From the NCBI GenBank assembly GCA_964411985.1, contig CAYPNF010000089.1, positions 1-23,472 on the forward strand: DNA of 23,472 bases. The letters run 5' to 3'. Shown here in pieces: positions 1 to 7,503 of this stretch. Positions within the stretch are counted from its first letter, which is position 1. Each line of letters begins with the position of its first letter. The notes beneath the pieces are model-generated. The model had not been told where the DNA came from and did not search any database. It was given only the letters and a program-made list of their open reading frames with translations. A program made the translations under genes and the position numbers. This DNA is from CAYPNF01 sp964411985. GTDB taxonomy: Bacteria > Verrucomicrobiota > Verrucomicrobiia > Limisphaerales > J093.

Positions 1-377
1 CCCGCTACGCCCGCGGCCACAAGGCGCTTTACACGTTCGAAATCAACGGTGAGCACGCCTCCATCGCGTGGGATCTGCACGACCTGCAGCGCCTGCAATG
101 GTTCGACCACAAGGACGAAAGCAAGCTGCGCGGCTGGCGCTCGATCCACGTCACCGATGGCGACCATCCGTACATGAAGAACTGGTGGGTTCCCGGCCTG
201 AACATCGGCTTCGAACACTCGTTTGTGCATCAACTGGCCGACTTCCTCACCGGCCTGGCCAAGGGCAAACCAGCCAGCCCGACCTTCAAGGAAGCGCTCG
301 AAACCCAGTATGTCTGCGACGCCGTCCTCAAGTCCGCCAAGACCGGCAAGTGGGAGAAGGTCTCCCATGTGGTGTAG
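1..377 (+). CDS. Gfo/Idh/MocA-family oxidoreductase, C-terminal end (5' truncated by window)
   Basis: The reading frame is open from the window edge (first full codon at base 3) to a TAG at 375-377, giving about 124 residues of a C-terminus. The pattern NIGFEHSFVHQLADFL, then 'KGKPASPTFKEALETQY', then 'SAKTGKWEKV' is the typical end of Gfo/Idh/MocA sugar or inositol dehydrogenases. In these the final beta-alpha domain is followed by a short 'gk.v.p.f.dg....vleA...Sa.tgkwv.v' tail. The NAD-binding Rossmann domain lies upstream of the window, so neither cofactor nor substrate can be judged. Members usually oxidise or epimerise sugars and cyclitols in the cytoplasm, and some Verrucomicrobiota members are exported. 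The family call is firm, the substrate unknown. Confidence 0.88.
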   Translation, partial: RYARGHKALYTFEINGEHASIAWDLHDLQRLQWFDHKDESKLRGWRSIHVTDGDHPYMKNWWVPGLNIGFEHSFVHQLADFLTGLAKGKPASPTFKEALETQYVCDAVLKSAKTGKWEKVSHVV

Positions 378-406
378 GGGCTGACTCGAACCCTTCATTC
401 AACACA

Positions 407-444
407 CAGGGCGCGCCCTGAGGTTTCCCTCGGAACGCGCCCTG
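407..444. terminator. GC-rich stem-loop between convergent genes
   Basis: A 9-base perfect stem, CAGGGCGCG (407-415) with CGCGCCCTG (436-444), encloses a 20-base loop. It sits 30 bases after the oxidoreductase stop and before the 3' end of the convergent minus-strand gene. There is no clear T tract on either side, so it may be a factor-assisted bidirectional terminator or an mRNA 3' stabilising hairpin. Part of the first arm is itself the palindrome GGGCGCGCCC, so alternative pairings exist. Confidence 0.45.
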
Positions 445-526
445 AAGTGTTCCTTCGAGTCGCTTCCCTCGCCTTTCCGGGCGGGGCGGTCCCCTCCAGC
501 GGAGAGCTAGAGCAGCCTGCCTGTGC

Positions 527-1342
527 TCATGGGCTCACATCGAACCGCTGAAGAGGATCCGCGGTGCTGTCGTTTACTAAATCGTTGATAACGCCGGTGT
601 TCACTGACGTGTCTGTGGTGGCGTCGGGGTCGGGCACGCTGGTTGTGGGGACGCCCGCAGTTTCGCTACTAGAATCACTTCCAGGCATCGTGAGACTCCA
701 CTGCAAACTAAAGCTTTGTTGCCGAAGTTCCATGGCGGTTCCTTCATAATGAAGGACCCTCGGCCCTTCCTGATCGCCCTTTTGAGGAATCGTTTCTGGT
801 CCGTCACGGAAGCGAAGACGGTCGAACTCCGCACTGAAGCTGAAAGACAACTCTGTTCCGTCGGCGGTGCGAATCAGGCCGGTGGCGGTGAGGTTTCGGC
901 CATCATAACGCAGGCGTCCATCCTCGCTCTGGATATCCAGACGGGTGGACTCGGTGGAGATGGAGAATTGGGCGCTCTGAATGAGGGATCCTGCCGGGGC
1001 TGAGCCTCGGGCCGCCTGCTCGTTGGAGATCGGTTTCGCTGAGAGCTTTGTTCCGGTGAGGTCTTCCGCCGCCTTTTCCAGGTGGCGGAGCAACGGCATG
1101 AGCATCCGGTTGAACCGGCCCAAGCCTAGGCCATGTTGCCTGGGATCCTGGTAGGTTCTCGCCACTTGTGCCGCGTTGGTTTCGGACGAGGTGATCTCCT
1201 CAGGGGGAGGGGGTGGTGCGGTGGTGGTCGGGGTCGAACTCGTGCTCGCTTTGGACTCGGAGGCCTCATCCCTCCTTTGCATCCTTGCAAACCCTGTTTG
1301 GGTACCCGCCAGCTGACTCCAATGATTTTGTTCGATTTTCAT
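527..1342 (-). CDS. Hypothetical protein with proline/serine/threonine-rich linker
   Basis: This is a 271-residue protein I do not recognise. The start MKIEQNHWSQL shows no signal peptide. Residues about 30-55 form a low-complexity Ser/Thr/Pro stretch with a run of six prolines, followed by a helical segment (about 68-95, 'RFNRMLMPLLRHLEKAAEDL'). Residues about 120-220 look like a beta-rich domain with alternating polar and hydrophobic residues ('STRLDIQSEDGRLRYDGRN', then 'DGTELSFSFSAEFDRLRF', then 'QQSFSLQWSLTMPG'). The tail is Ser/Thr/Asp-rich and acidic. Third-position GC and length favour a real gene over the overlapping plus-strand frames. It is divergent from the debranching enzyme gene, with a 159-base shared upstream region. 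Nothing in the sequence shows its function. Confidence 0.6.
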   Translation of the reverse strand: MKIEQNHWSQLAGTQTGFARMQRRDEASESKASTSSTPTTTAPPPPPEEITSSETNAAQVARTYQDPRQHGLGLGRFNRMLMPLLRHLEKAAEDLTGTKLSAKPISNEQAARGSAPAGSLIQSAQFSISTESTRLDIQSEDGRLRYDGRNLTATGLIRTADGTELSFSFSAEFDRLRFRDGPETIPQKGDQEGPRVLHYEGTAMELRQQSFSLQWSLTMPGSDSSSETAGVPTTSVPDPDATTDTSVNTGVINDLVNDSTADPLQRFDVSP

Positions 1343-1501
1343 AGAATCACGTCCGTGCGATTCGTTTCACCCTGTCTATCGGCAGGAATCGGGTTTTGCT
1401 TGATAAGAAAATGAGGGGTTGAACTCGGGGGTGGAAACGGGCTATCAAGAGGCGAACGAAACGCGCGGATGCGTGCCTTTGTGCGGAGATGGTCCTGATG
1501 A
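1343..1501. promoter_or_regulatory. Divergent intergenic region
   Basis: These 159 bases separate the minus-strand hypothetical gene from the debranching enzyme gene, so promoters for both must lie here or inside the flanking coding ends. I cannot point to a convincing -35/-10 pair. A GGAG at 1485-1488 is 13 bases before the chosen ATG at 1502, which is long for a ribosome-binding site. Operator sites were not recognised. Confidence 0.4.
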
Positions 1502-4500
1502 ATGGCTTTTAAGAGCAAGAACATGCGGAAGCCTGAGCAAGAACCCAAACCTGGAGATCGGTTGCTGCGCTTTGTGGGAGACCGGATCTGTTTTACCCTT
1601 CACGCCGAGGCGAATTGCCAGCCAATTCATGGCTGGCGCGCTTTCCTGAGGACAACCTTGGGGCGCGCCCATGGGGTCCAAGAAGAGATCATTGAGGCGG
1701 TCCGTCAGGGGCGTCCCTCTTTTCCCACCGCCTGGGCAGATGTGCCGCTGGAGTGGGACGGAAAAGGCTGGAAGGTTCAAGTCCCGCTCGTCGAGGTTGG
1801 GTACTTTCGTGCCAAGTGTTATCTGCTGGATCCTCAAGGCTGGCAGCATTGGCCAGAGGGCGAGGATGCCGGCATCGCCGTGCATCCGGCAGCTTACCGA
1901 ACCGGGAATACCATTTATTGCGCCTTCACCCGGATGTTTGGGTCTACAAAAGGCCTGGCAGTCACTGCGAATCCAGGTCAGGAGGCGGCCCTGAAGAAAC
2001 TCGACGAAGCCGGGTACACCGTGATTCCTCCCTCAGGAAAGTTCCGGGACCTGGTGGCTGAGTTGCCCCATATTTTCGACCGACTCGGGTGCCGGATCCT
2101 GCACCTTCTGCCGGTCAATCCCACCCCCACCACGTACGCACGTTTTGGGAGGTTTGGCAGTCCCTACGCCTGTGAGGACCTGACGGGGATCGATCCCGCC
2201 CTTGTGGAATTTGACCGACGCACGACGGGTGTGGACCAGTTCCGCGAACTGGCCTGCGGCGTGCACCGCCACGGCGGCAAGCTGTTCCTCGACATGGTGA
2301 TCAACCACACCGGTTGGGGGTCCATACTGCAGGAGAACCGGCCAGAGTGGTTCATGCGTCGTGCGGATGGACTCTTCGTCAGTCCTGGAGCCTGGGGGGT
2401 TACCTGGGAGGACCTTGTGGAATTGGAGCACAACGATCCCTCCCTGCGCGAGTACCTGGCGGATGCCTTCCTGGAATGGTGCCGGCGAGGTGTGGATGGG
2501 TTCCGCTGCGACGCGGGTTACAAAGTCCCCGTTCCCGTCTGGGAGTACATTACCGCACGGGTGCGGCAGGAGTATCCGGATACGGTGTTTCTGCTTGAGG
2601 GTTTGGGGGGGGGCTGGGGCGATACCGAGGCGCTGCTGACCGAGGGAGGAATGCAATGGGCCTACTCGGAGCTGTTCCAAAACTACACCGGCGGGCAGGT
2701 GGCTGGGTACCTGGATCACGCACTTCACCAGAGTGCCCGCTGCGGCGTGTTGGTCCACTATAGCGAGACCCATGACAACGAGCGGCTCGCCTCCAAGGGC
2801 AGGGCGTGGTCGCTGCTTCGCAACCGTCTCTGCGCGCTGACCAGTGTTTCCGGCGGATATGGCTTTACGTGCGGGGTGGAATGGCTGGCGCCCGAGCGGG
2901 TGAACGTCCATTCCAGTCGGGGGCTGGCATGGGACAACCCGGAGAATATCGTGCCGGAGTTGGCGCAACTGAACCGCCTGGTGCGGGATCATCCCTGCTT
3001 CTTCGATGGCGCGCAGCTTCAGCGTGTCACGCCGCCTGGTTCCGAGGGGTACGGACTGCTGCGGACCGCGGCCAACGGGATCGACCAGGTGCTGGTGCTC
3101 GTGAACAGTGATATCAGCCGTTCGGTTCTCACGCGGCTCGACGCCCCCTCCCTGGCCAAGCTGGCGGACGTTTTCTGTCAATCCCTGAAGGCGCACCACG
3201 CTGTGGATTTGTTGGGACAATCGCCGCCCGCTTTCCGCCAAGACGGTTCGGAGGGGTTGGAGGTGGAGTTGCCCCCCGGTGCCGCCTACTGTCTTGCCGT
3301 CCAGCCAACGTCCACAGGGATCTCCGGCGGACTCTACCTTACCCGAAAGCATCAAGAGGCCGCTGCTTCACGAGCTCTAGCCCAGCGACTTCCGTTGGAA
3401 GTAGCAGGAGGCGTAGCCCCCGATTCTCTTGCGCCCTGGGTCGCCAAGGATTTGTCAGGCTACCTGGGGGCCGTCTCCGCGTTGCCCACCAACTGTCCGG
3501 CGTCCGCCGTTCTCCGGCAGCTGCAGCACGCCGGTGCCGCGTATCCGCGCGTTGTCACGTGGCGGCTTGCCGACCAAAAGCGCCTTTTCCTGGTTCCGCC
3601 CGGGCATTGGATCGTGGTGCTGGATGAAGCACGGTTCCGCGTGCGCTTCGACCCGGGCGCAGGTCGACGTTCCATCTGTGTGGAGTCGTTCCCGGTGGAC
3701 CAAGGCCAGGCCGCCTTCTTCTACCCGCCTGAACCGTTTCTATTCTCGGTGGACGCCACTCTGGAAATCGAGCGTTACGGGGGATCCCCCGCGTTGGTTC
3801 GCAGCCCGGTGCGTTTGCTGGCTCCAGGGCCCCATTACCTGGGGCATGGCACCCCCACCCGAGCCGTGACTGAACGAGTCCTGCTTACCAACGGCCGGGG
3901 AGGGATGGCCCGCCTCGCAGTCGACCTGGGTCGCATCCAGTCGAAATACGACTGCCTGCTCGGCGCCAACTTGCATCCCTCGGTGCCCGTCGACCGCCAT
4001 GTGCTGGCCAAACGCGTCCGGATCTGGGCCAACGCCGATGGTTTTCTCAGTGAACTGAACGCAAACAACCTTGCGACTTTCTCCTCGGGCCCTCCCGTGC
4101 GATGGAGCTTCATTGCATCCGGGGGCGATGGCCGTGGAGTCGGCATCGATTTGGTGGCGGAGATGGTCCCCGGCAAGAACACCGTGGTGTTGCGTTTGGA
4201 GCGCGTCGCCGTGCCGCTCTGGAAGCATCGCGAATTGCCCCCTTCCGCGGACGTTCGGTTGACGGTTCGGGTGGATATCGAGGATCGCGGGTACCATGGG
4301 GAGACCAAGCGGACGCCCGGTGCTGAAGCCCATTTCGGAGCACATACGCATTCTTTGCCCGATGGAAGAGGGTTTGAATTCACGCCCGCCTCGGACCGCG
4401 TTTTGCGCGTTTTTGTGGATGCCGGAAAATACCACCCACAGCCCGAATGGTGTGTGGATTTGCCGCATTCGGTCGAGGCCAGTCGTGGCATGTGTCCCAC

Positions 4501-5947
4501 GGGCGATGCTTACAGCCCGGGTTGGTTCGAGATGGCACTGCCCTATCAGGCCAAGGTCGAGTTGACCGTGACGGCGGAGACCGGGGAACCTCTCGCGGGT
4601 GCTGTTGATTCAGGGGCGCCTTCACCGGCGGTGGTGATGTTGGAGAGGCCGTTCCGCGGCCTGGCCCCCGAGTTCTCCCCAGCCAAGGTGTTCGAAAAGG
4701 CCCTGATCCACGCCACCCAGGCGTTTGTGGTGGCCCGTGAGGATTCGCGGACGGTGATCGCCGGATACCCATGGTTTTTGGATTGGGGACGCGACACGCT
4801 CATCTGCGCGCGGGGCTTGCTCGCTGCCGGAATGAGTGAGGAGGTTCTGCAAATCCTCCGTACTTTTGGCCGGTTCGAAAGCCAGGGAACGCTGCCGAAT
4901 GCCATTCACGGCGAGGACGCCTCGAACCGGGATACGTCGGATGCCCCCCTCTGGTATGGGGTGGTCTGCGAGGATCTGGCCATCCTCCAGCTCGCCAGCG
5001 GAACCGACGCCGAGTCACTTCCTTGCCCCATCTCGCAGGCGCCCGTTTACTCCACTCCGGTCCAGCTGGGGGGACGTTGTATCGGGTCGGTGCTCCGCTC
5101 GATCGCTGCAGGTTATTTGGCTGGCACGCCGAATGGCATTCGTGTGGACCCCGCCTCAGGTCTCGTCTGGAGTCCAAGCCATTTTACCTGGATGGACACA
5201 AATTACCCCGCAAGCAGCCCCAGGCAGGGCTATCCCATCTGCCTGCAGGTCCTTTGGTATCGGCTACTGCGCCAACTACACCGGCTCGGCGCCGCGCCCG
5301 TCGCGGAACCGTGGGAGAGGCTTGCGGCGCGGGTGGAACAGTCGATCGAATCGCTCTTTTGGCGCGAGGATCTCGGATATTATGCTGACGTCCTCACTGC
5401 GGACTCCCCTATGCCTGCCCGCGCTTGCCAGCAAGACACCGCCCTTCGCAGCAATTACCTGCTGACCGTGAGCCTCGGCCTGGTGAAAGGGGAGAAAGCG
5501 CGTCGCTGCGTACTGGCTGCGCTTCGACACCTGGTTTTGCCGGGCGCCTTGCGCTCGCTCGCCCCGCTCCAAGTGGAAGTCCCCCTGCCGGTCCATGCCG
5601 CAGATGGACGGCTGTTGAACGATCCCTCCCACCCTTACTGGGGACGATACGAAGGCGACGAAGACACGCGACGCAAGCCGGCGTATCACAACGGCACCGG
5701 ATGGACCTGGACCTTCCCATCCTTCTGCGAGGCCCTGGCGCTGGCGTGGGACCGCTCTCCCGAAGCCGTAGCAGCTGCGAAGGCCTACTTGGGGAGTTGC
5801 GATCGACTTCTCGCCGAGGGCTGTCTCGGACATCTTCCGGAGATTGTGGACGGAGACTACCCCCATCACGAGCGCGGCTGCGATGCCCAAGCTTGGGGTG
5901 CCACGGAAGCCCTCCGGGTGTGGAAATGGTTGGAGAGTGCGAAGTAG
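1502..5947 (+). CDS. Glycogen debranching enzyme, GH13 + GH133 two-domain (AGL-like)
   Basis: This 1481-residue protein combines the two activities needed to remove glycogen branches: 4-alpha-glucanotransferase, which moves the branch stub, and amylo-1,6-glucosidase, which hydrolyses the last glucose. The N-terminal GH13 barrel shows region I DMVINHTG (264-271), region II GFRCDAGY with nucleophile candidate D337, region III FLLEGLGG with acid/base candidate E366, and region IV ETHDNE with H424/D425. A central beta-rich linker region (about 620-1030) follows. The GH133 (alpha/alpha)6 domain shows FRGLAPEFSPAKVFEKAL, then GYPWFLDWGRDTLICARGLL with D1094 and D1098, and YHNGTGWTWTFPSF from Y1395. 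Length and order match the eukaryote-type two-headed enzyme rather than the short bacterial GlgX. The start at 1502 has only a distant GGAG; M8 (1523) is an alternative. It appears monocistronic, with no other glycogen genes nearby. It should act in the cytoplasm, since no signal peptide is seen. Confidence 0.92.
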   Translation: MAFKSKNMRKPEQEPKPGDRLLRFVGDRICFTLHAEANCQPIHGWRAFLRTTLGRAHGVQEEIIEAVRQGRPSFPTAWADVPLEWDGKGWKVQVPLVEVGYFRAKCYLLDPQGWQHWPEGEDAGIAVHPAAYRTGNTIYCAFTRMFGSTKGLAVTANPGQEAALKKLDEAGYTVIPPSGKFRDLVAELPHIFDRLGCRILHLLPVNPTPTTYARFGRFGSPYACEDLTGIDPALVEFDRRTTGVDQFRELACGVHRHGGKLFLDMVINHTGWGSILQENRPEWFMRRADGLFVSPGAWGVTWEDLVELEHNDPSLREYLADAFLEWCRRGVDGFRCDAGYKVPVPVWEYITARVRQEYPDTVFLLEGLGGGWGDTEALLTEGGMQWAYSELFQNYTGGQVAGYLDHALHQSARCGVLVHYSETHDNERLASKGRAWSLLRNRLCALTSVSGGYGFTCGVEWLAPERVNVHSSRGLAWDNPENIVPELAQLNRLVRDHPCFFDGAQLQRVTPPGSEGYGLLRTAANGIDQVLVLVNSDISRSVLTRLDAPSLAKLADVFCQSLKAHHAVDLLGQSPPAFRQDGSEGLEVELPPGAAYCLAVQPTSTGISGGLYLTRKHQEAAASRALAQRLPLEVAGGVAPDSLAPWVAKDLSGYLGAVSALPTNCPASAVLRQLQHAGAAYPRVVTWRLADQKRLFLVPPGHWIVVLDEARFRVRFDPGAGRRSICVESFPVDQGQAAFFYPPEPFLFSVDATLEIERYGGSPALVRSPVRLLAPGPHYLGHGTPTRAVTERVLLTNGRGGMARLAVDLGRIQSKYDCLLGANLHPSVPVDRHVLAKRVRIWANADGFLSELNANNLATFSSGPPVRWSFIASGGDGRGVGIDLVAEMVPGKNTVVLRLERVAVPLWKHRELPPSADVRLTVRVDIEDRGYHGETKRTPGAEAHFGAHTHSLPDGRGFEFTPASDRVLRVFVDAGKYHPQPEWCVDLPHSVEASRGMCPTGDAYSPGWFEMALPYQAKVELTVTAETGEPLAGAVDSGAPSPAVVMLERPFRGLAPEFSPAKVFEKALIHATQAFVVAREDSRTVIAGYPWFLDWGRDTLICARGLLAAGMSEEVLQILRTFGRFESQGTLPNAIHGEDASNRDTSDAPLWYGVVCEDLAILQLASGTDAESLPCPISQAPVYSTPVQLGGRCIGSVLRSIAAGYLAGTPNGIRVDPASGLVWSPSHFTWMDTNYPASSPRQGYPICLQVLWYRLLRQLHRLGAAPVAEPWERLAARVEQSIESLFWREDLGYYADVLTADSPMPARACQQDTALRSNYLLTVSLGLVKGEKARRCVLAALRHLVLPGALRSLAPLQVEVPLPVHAADGRLLNDPSHPYWGRYEGDEDTRRKPAYHNGTGWTWTFPSFCEALALAWDRSPEAVAAAKAYLGSCDRLLAEGCLGHLPEIVDGDYPHHERGCDAQAWGATEALRVWKWLESAK

Positions 5948-6092
5948 GTCAGGCCGCTCGTGTTGGCGAAGCTTTTGGAGAGCGGTGGGCAGCGGCATCT
6001 GTCAGCAACCCTTACACAATTTGTTCCTAACTTAAACATGTAGTAGAGGCGGCCAAGCCGAGACGATGAGTTTTCGTCTCTTGAAGGACTTG

Positions 6093-6121
6093 TAAGCTAA
6101 ATGTTTACAATGATTGGCTTA
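6093..6121. promoter_or_regulatory. Candidate enhancer site upstream of the sRNA promoter
   Basis: TAAGCTAA (6093-6100) and TTGGCTTA (6114-6121) are inverted copies of one half-site, TAAGCYAA, with centres 21 bases apart. They lie just upstream of the sigma-54 -24 element at 6138. A related pair lies upstream of the second sigma-54 promoter (6714-6738). In addition AAGCCGAGACG (6055-6065) matches AAGCCAAGACG (6715-6725) at 10 of 11 positions. Sigma-54 promoters need an upstream activator, so a shared dyad is a reasonable enhancer candidate. The half-site spacing differs between the two loci, which weakens the case. Confidence 0.35.
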
Positions 6122-6136
6122 GCGTAATAGGTCATT

Positions 6137-6152
6137 TGGCACTACTGTTGCT
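6137..6152 (+). promoter_or_regulatory. Sigma-54 (RpoN) promoter, -24/-12
   Basis: TTGGCAC, five bases, then TTGCT matches the sigma-54 consensus TTGGCAC-N5-TTGCW completely. The invariant GG (6138-6139) and GC (6150-6151) are separated by exactly 10 bases. The predicted transcription start is about 6163. No open reading frame longer than about 14 codons starts between this point and the terminator at 6287-6327, so the transcript is probably non-coding. Confidence 0.7.
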
Positions 6153-6162
6153 TGCTGTAGAT

Positions 6163-6327
6163 TGTTGTTTGAACGAAAAGAAAAGCGATTGGTCGAATGT
6201 TTTGTTGTTGAATTCGTGATCCGAACTCAATAAACACCGGAAAAGTGATTTCTTTCCCGAGCTAACGCCTCTAATCCCCGGTTCCTGCGGGCGGAGTTTA
6301 AGTCCTCCGCCCGCTTTTTGTTTTCTC
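6163..6327 (+). ncRNA. Predicted sigma-54-driven small RNA, about 160 nt
   Basis: The interval is bounded by a consensus sigma-54 promoter and a strong intrinsic terminator. Inside it the only ATG (near 6200) is followed by a stop after four codons, and the GTG/TTG-initiated frames are at most about 14 codons. The first 70 bases are A/T/G-rich and weakly structured, and the last 40 form the terminator hairpin. That layout, an open seed region followed by a Rho-independent hairpin with a U tail, is typical of trans-acting regulatory RNAs. I do not recognise it as 6S RNA, tmRNA, RNase P RNA or a known riboswitch. A remnant leader of a lost exported-protein gene is the main alternative. Confidence 0.5.
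6287..6327 (+). terminator. Strong Rho-independent terminator
   Basis: A perfect 10-base stem, GCGGGCGGAG (6287-6296) with CTCCGCCCGC (6305-6314), and an 8-base loop are followed directly by TTTTTGTTTTCTC (6315-6327). The T tract is only on the plus-strand side, so it ends rightward transcription. No protein gene ends within 340 bases upstream, which is why a small RNA is inferred. Confidence 0.88.
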
Positions 6328-6713
6328 TTCAGTTCTTTCAGTCGCTTGGGTAACGCTTGGAAGCTATTTATGAGCGGCCAAAAGAACAGTGAAGCTGGCC
6401 TATTTAAAGTGCGTTGAGGGAGCTTTGCAGCTCGCAGACCAAGGTCGCGGTTCGTTACTCTGGTTCTATTTGTTAACCAAACCCTGAGGAATGGCAATCC
6501 TAACAAGAACTAACAACTGACAATGTATTACACTAGTCGGTTGCAGTATTTCTCACCTATGCGCACTTTTAGGGCGGTAAGTAGGTATCCTAAATGGTAC
6601 CTAATAGTCCTATGTCCATAGAGTGATAAAGATCTGATGGATAGTATTACAGGTCCAATGATAGATGTAAGTCATTGTGGTATAATTTGATATGTACATC
6701 ATGTGAGTTTATC

Positions 6714-6738
6714 TAAGCCAAGACGTCGGCTAAGCTTA
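6714..6738. promoter_or_regulatory. Candidate enhancer site upstream of the VPDGG-CTERM promoter
   Basis: TAAGCCAA (6714-6721) and TAAGCTTA (6731-6738; one mismatch to the inverted half-site TTRGCTTA) are arranged around a central GACGTC. Centre spacing is 17 bases and the site lies about 115 bases upstream of the -24 element at 6850. It resembles the pair at 6093-6121 and would suit a bacterial enhancer-binding protein. Confidence 0.33.
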
Positions 6739-6848
6739 CACTCTTTACCGAATTAGTTGATGGATCCATTTAGTTGGTGGATGTTTGATATCTATAATAT
6801 ACTAATATATAGGAAGTTACATTTGTTTTTATTCTCCATCCTGCTTTT

Positions 6849-6864
6849 TGGCACATCAAGTGCT
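6849..6864 (+). promoter_or_regulatory. Sigma-54 (RpoN) promoter of the VPDGG-CTERM gene
   Basis: TTGGCAC is followed by ATCAA and GTGCT. The GG at 6850-6851 and the GC at 6862-6863 have the required 10-base spacing, and the only consensus departure is in the weakly conserved -12 flank (GTGC for TTGC). The predicted start is about 6875, giving a 34-base leader before the ATG at 6909. In Proteobacteria exported PEP-CTERM proteins are controlled by the PrsK/PrsR two-component pair through sigma-54, so this logic fits the gene downstream. Confidence 0.65.
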
Positions 6865-6908
6865 TATGGATAATCAGAATTTTATTGGAAACCTTAAACA
6901 CTACTACG

Positions 6909-7469
6909 ATGAAAACCTCGCGAATTCTCGGTCTTCTAGCTCTCGGTGTTGTCGCTGTTAACTCTAACGCCGTTACATTTCCTCTTGATTACACTACGGC
7001 GGACAAGATCGCTGGCAATCTTACTTCGGCTTTCTATCAGGTGAATAACGATAAGGGCGTTTGGAGTGAGGCTGGAACGGCTGCAAGTCTCTACTCCTTT
7101 ACCCATGGTGGTGATGAAGATAACGGTTGGTGGGTGAAGATTGCTTGGGATGGAAATCCACAGCCTGTGCTGACCTCTGCGATCATGAAAGCGAGTGATT
7201 GGTATCTTTACTGGGATTCCAGCGATCTTACGGCCTTTAACGGTGGCACATATGACTCTGTTACGCTCTGGCAGGATGGTCTGTCCCATCTTACTGGTGG
7301 TCCGAAGCCGCAGACGAAGTACCATGAGATCTCCCACGCCGGGATCAACGGTACACCTGGCACCCCTCCTGTCGATCCCCCGGGCAGCGTTCCTGATGGT
7401 GGCGCAACCCTCGCTCTCCTCGGCCTCGGATTCATCGCAGTCGAAGGTCTCCGCCGGAAGCTTTCCTAA
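6909..7469 (+). CDS. VPDGG-CTERM (VPDSG-type) exported protein
   Basis: This 186-residue protein has an N-terminal signal peptide (MKTSRILGLLALGVVAVNSNA, cleavage about 21/22). The C-terminal sorting signal is V161-P-D-G-G, then a hydrophobic helix (about 167-180), then the basic end RRKLS. This is the VPDSG variant of the PEP-CTERM tripartite signal, which is recognised by an exosortase and common in Verrucomicrobiota. After sorting the protein should be released to the surface or extracellular matrix. The mature domain (about 22-150) is rich in Trp, Tyr, Asp and Gly and matches no family I know. A Gly/Pro linker (150-160) precedes the signal. ATG 6909 was chosen because the frame extends upstream only to a TTG at 6885, and the leader predicted from the sigma-54 site fits. 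Its base composition is less GC-rich than its neighbours. No exosortase gene is in the window. Confidence 0.9.
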   Translation: MKTSRILGLLALGVVAVNSNAVTFPLDYTTADKIAGNLTSAFYQVNNDKGVWSEAGTAASLYSFTHGGDEDNGWWVKIAWDGNPQPVLTSAIMKASDWYLYWDSSDLTAFNGGTYDSVTLWQDGLSHLTGGPKPQTKYHEISHAGINGTPGTPPVDPPGSVPDGGATLALLGLGFIAVEGLRRKLS

Positions 7470-7503
7470 GTTTCTGGAGCTAGCGAGCTAGGTTTTCATC
7501 TTC

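Larger units (their letters stand above)
5948..6908. other. AT-rich non-coding region with two sigma-54 promoters
   Basis: These about 960 bases separate the debranching enzyme from the VPDGG-CTERM gene. From about 6000 onward they are markedly richer in A+T than the GC-rich genes on either side. No frame looks like a protein gene: the longest open frame (minus, 6132-6506) is low-complexity and crosses the terminator described below. The region contains a 7-base-stem hairpin GAGACGA/TCGTCTC (6060-6066 with 6074-6080), two sigma-54 promoter matches, paired TAAGCYAA half-sites, and one strong intrinsic terminator. Bases 6330-6700 otherwise hold only small dyads, such as GGCCA/TGGCC near 6374-6399. 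Confidence 0.7.

Noticed and set aside
2033..3355. Long minus-strand frame within the debranching enzyme gene
   Set aside because: It is an antisense shadow of GC-rich coding sequence; the plus strand shows intact GH13 motifs across the same bases.
6060..6080. GAGACGA/TCGTCTC hairpin as terminator of the debranching gene
   Set aside because: The stem is only seven bases with no T tract and lies 110 bases after the stop; an activator-binding site is as likely.
6132..6506. Minus-strand open frame of 124 codons in the AT-rich gap
   Set aside because: It runs antisense through the perfect terminator hairpin and the predicted small RNA, is low-complexity and basic, and has no ribosome-binding site.
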